Source: Guillardia theta CCMP2712 (Eukaryota; Cryptophyceae; Pyrenomonadales; Geminigeraceae). From it: a stretch of 58,980 nucleotides of DNA. Within the stretch, counting starts at the first letter, position 1, and each line of letters opens with the position of its first letter. Of this stretch, positions 58,471 to 58,980 are shown piece by piece. The stretch is taken from the NCBI RefSeq assembly GCF_000315625.1, contig NW_005434447.1, positions 1-58,980 of the forward strand, written 5' to 3'. The notes below the pieces were generated by a model that made no database searches, had not been told where the DNA came from, and was given only the letters and a program-made list of their open reading frames with translations. The position numbers were made by a program, and so were the translations under genes.

Positions 58471-58980
58471 CCGGTCAGCGGACCGTGTCAGCAGGCCCGT
58501 GACATGTCAGCCGGCTGACAGGGGCCGTGACCCGGCTGACAGGCTCACCTGACCGGTCACGTGACACATCACGTGACCGAGACAAGACTTTTTTATATCG
58601 CAGATCCAAAAACCCATAGGACATTTCTCCCAGGGGGAAGAAAACCTCCCTTGACCCCCCTGTTTCTCGACGGATCCTGCCGGCCGGGCCCGTCAGTAGA
58701 CCGACTGCAGCCTTCAGCCCCGCCTCAGACCCCCTGGAGGCCCGCCAGGAGGCTAAGTGTCCGGAGATTGGCCGGGGGCCTGATCTCTCCGGGCGGCCGT
58801 GACCGGTCAGCGGACCGTGTCAGCAGGCCCGTGACATGTCAGCCGGCTGACAGGGGCCGTGACCCGGCTGACAGGCTCACCTGACCGGTCACGTGACACA
58901 TCACGTGACCGAGACAAGACTTTTTTATATCGCAGATCCAAAAACCCATAGGACATTTCTCCCAGGGGGAAGAAAACCTT
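58360..58980. repeat. Right terminal tandem repeat (332-bp unit, 1.9 copies)
   Basis: gtcagtagaccgactgcag recurs at exactly 332 bases (58360 and 58692). The second copy runs to the end of the window, identical except for the final base. It is the inverted counterpart of 1-265. Frames at 58127-58884 within it are repeat translations. Confidence 0.93.

Noticed and set aside
58127-58884. Open frames in the right terminal repeat
   Set aside because: They recur exactly with the 332-bp repeat unit and have no domain; the repeat is non-coding at the left end too.
1-58980. The whole window as a giant virus or virophage genome
   Set aside because: FkbM, Bro-N-like, LRR, F-box and Cys-repeat genes occur in giant viruses, and the ends are inverted repeats, but spliced introns in most genes, a solo LTR and the lack of capsid, polymerase or packaging genes argue for nuclear DNA. 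Single viral-origin genes remain possible.

Overview
The window looks like nuclear DNA of a unicellular eukaryote, probably an alga or other protist; I cannot name the lineage. The evidence is: about 25 phase-compatible GT-AG introns, mostly 48-104 bp and many with a CTGAC-like branch motif; TATA boxes 25-45 bp before several ATGs; densely packed single genes on both strands; a solo LTR; and metazoan/protist-style extracellular cysteine-rich domains. There is no rRNA, tRNA, CRISPR array or recognisable replication gene. Several genes also need a one- or two-base frame change, usually at a homopolymer or short repeat. That could mean long-read indel errors or real decay.

Layout. Bases 1-265 and the right end (58360-58980) carry the same GC-rich repeat in opposite orientation, as expected for two subtelomeres of one small chromosome or for a TIR-bounded replicon. 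From about 270 to 9660 the DNA is AT-rich and repetitive: a degraded GT61-like gene, 72-bp and 12-bp tandem arrays, and nested inverted copies of a GGTACC-centred repeat. One pair of copies brackets a single unknown gene (6461-7621). From about 9.7 to 53.4 kb the DNA is GC-richer and gene-dense. From 53.4 kb to the right end it is again AT-rich and repeat-rich, with tandem arrays and small helical or membrane proteins, then a cysteine-rich gene cut off by the terminal repeat.

Gene content. The stretch 9.7-22.2 kb is rich in membrane and glycan enzymes: a CREST-type seven-pass putative hydrolase, an FkbM methyltransferase, a DxD glycosyltransferase, a DUF268 domain that appears to be spliced to a fucosyltransferase-like domain, and a GT61 glycosyltransferase. 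A CxxC/CxH 18-residue repeat protein lies among them. The stretch 22-31 kb holds small helical genes, four of which start with a CxxCG knuckle, including a tandem paralog pair, and a five-exon phytanoyl-CoA dioxygenase-like gene. The stretch 31-44 kb is dominated by extracellular proteins: two TNFR-like cysteine-rich proteins (one a complete single-pass receptor), a small secreted protein with a dickkopf/WAP-like cluster, and a giant glycine-rich/NHL/cysteine-rich protein of more than 2500 residues interrupted by the solo LTR. The stretch 44-53 kb holds an internally duplicated tail-anchored K/E-rich protein, a Bro-N-like protein, an F-box-like protein and an LRR protein.

Taken together the window reads as an accessory region for cell-surface or recognition functions, with glycan-modifying enzymes and repeat-rich surface proteins embedded in mobile and tandem repeats. 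That functional grouping is inference from family membership and proximity.
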